The notes under the pieces: model-generated
Databases searched by the model: none
Told to the model about the DNA's origin: nothing
What the model saw: only the letters and a program-made list of their open reading frames with translations
DNA from: DASXRU01 sp039933315
Lineage (GTDB): Bacteria; Acidobacteriota; Blastocatellia; Pyrinomonadales; Pyrinomonadaceae
Direction: 5' to 3'
NCBI GenBank assembly: GCA_039933315.1
Contig: JBDTOI010000097.1
Span: 1 to 15,172, forward strand
Length of the DNA: 15,172 bases
In this document: positions 14,539 through 15,172 of the stretch, piece by piece
Numbering within the stretch: the first letter of the stretch is position 1
Layout of the letters: the number at the start of each line of letters is the position of its first letter
Position numbers and translations under genes: made by a program

Positions 14539-15168
14539 TTACGACGCAATAACCTGATCGACGAGATCGGCCGCAGTCCCCACCTTAAGGGTCTCATCAC
14601 CTTCCAGATAGCGCCGGCGATGCACTGCCCCGTCGGATTCAAAGATATATGCTGAAGGCGCCTCGCGCATGATGATGTCCTGCAAACGCATCAAGCCGTA
14701 GAGCAGAGCTTCGGGCCGCGGTGGGCACCCGGGAATATAGACATCGACGGGAATGCAGCGGTCCACCCCCTGCATGGTGGAATAGGAATCAAACGGCCCC
14801 CCGGTTGAAGCGCAGGCCCCCATGGCAATGGCCCACTTGGGCTCAGGCATCTGATCGTACACGCGCCTCACCACCGGCCCCATCTTCAACGTCACCGTGC
14901 CGGCAATGATGATTAGATCACTTTGGCGCGGACTGGGTCGAAACACGCCGGCGCCGAAACGATCGATGTCGAAACGTCCGGCCCCGGTAGCAATCATCTC
15001 GATAGCACAGCACGCCAGCCCGAAAGTCATAGGCCATAAGGCAGACTTGCGCGCCCAGTTCACGACTGGCGCAGCCATGTCCACTGCCTTTGCGCCCACA
15101 CTCCGCCGCAGCGAATTCATCACCGAATCAACGGTGGTCAGGACGAACCCTTCTTGATGTTCTGCCAT
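14539..15168 (-). CDS. nuoB: NADH-quinone oxidoreductase subunit B
   Basis: This subunit carries cluster N2, the last 4Fe-4S centre before quinone. Ligands are the tandem C53-C54 in GLACCAIEM, C119 in MGACASTGG and C148 in IPGCPPRPE, all present. The arginine-rich GRFDIDRFGAG loop is also conserved. Length is 209, normal for the family. The ATG is 4 nt from the right edge, so its ribosome-binding site and promoter, and probably nuoA, are outside. It is followed by unrelated genes rather than nuoC, whose operon restarts 7.5 kb to the left on the same strand. Confidence 0.97.
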   Translation of the reverse strand: MAEHQEGFVLTTVDSVMNSLRRSVGAKAVDMAAPVVNWARKSALWPMTFGLACCAIEMIATGAGRFDIDRFGAGVFRPSPRQSDLIIIAGTVTLKMGPVVRRVYDQMPEPKWAIAMGACASTGGPFDSYSTMQGVDRCIPVDVYIPGCPPRPEALLYGLMRLQDIIMREAPSAYIFESDGAVHRRRYLEGDETLKVGTAADLVDQVIAS

Positions 15169-15172
15169 AGTT

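Overview
The window looks like bacterial chromosome, moderately GC-rich, most plausibly from an Acidobacteriota-like lineage. That is an inference from gene style: an ECF sigma factor paired with a zinc-finger/FecR anti-sigma factor, many small intergenic palindromes, and a scattered nuo locus. No 16S gene or other decisive taxonomic marker is present.

Layout. Positions 1-7062, minus strand, carry a respiratory complex I (NADH:quinone oxidoreductase type) operon read right to left: nuoC, an unrecognised 86-residue ORF, nuoD, nuoH, nuoI, nuoJ, nuoK and the first 381 codons of nuoL, which runs off the left edge. nuoE, nuoF and nuoG (the NADH-oxidising module) are not between nuoD and nuoH. nuoB lies about 7.5 kb away at 14539-15168 on the same strand. 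Positions 7063-7431 are a divergent promoter region. Positions 7432-10143, plus strand, hold a translation cluster: rpmE, a DUF1385/YqhQ-type membrane protein and prfA (RF1). Positions 10282-13447, minus strand, hold an ECF sigma factor, its probable membrane anti-sigma factor, a probably lipid-anchored intradiol dioxygenase-like protein and a small haem-binding c-type cytochrome-like protein; they may form one envelope-response operon. Positions 13647-14282, minus strand, encode an exported glycine-zipper protein.

How the genes fit together. NuoB, C, D and I build the quinone-reducing arm (clusters N2, N6a and N6b), and NuoH, J, K and L build the proton-pumping membrane arm. The sigma/anti-sigma pair probably senses an envelope signal and may control its own operon through an ECF-like promoter at 13479-13507.

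The most distinctive signal is non-coding. The gaps between the nuo genes are almost exactly filled with inverted repeats built from 7-nt phased units. Each gap uses a different unit sequence but the same period and hairpin layout. Two dispersed REP-like palindrome families and a 9-nt phased repeat lie in other gaps.
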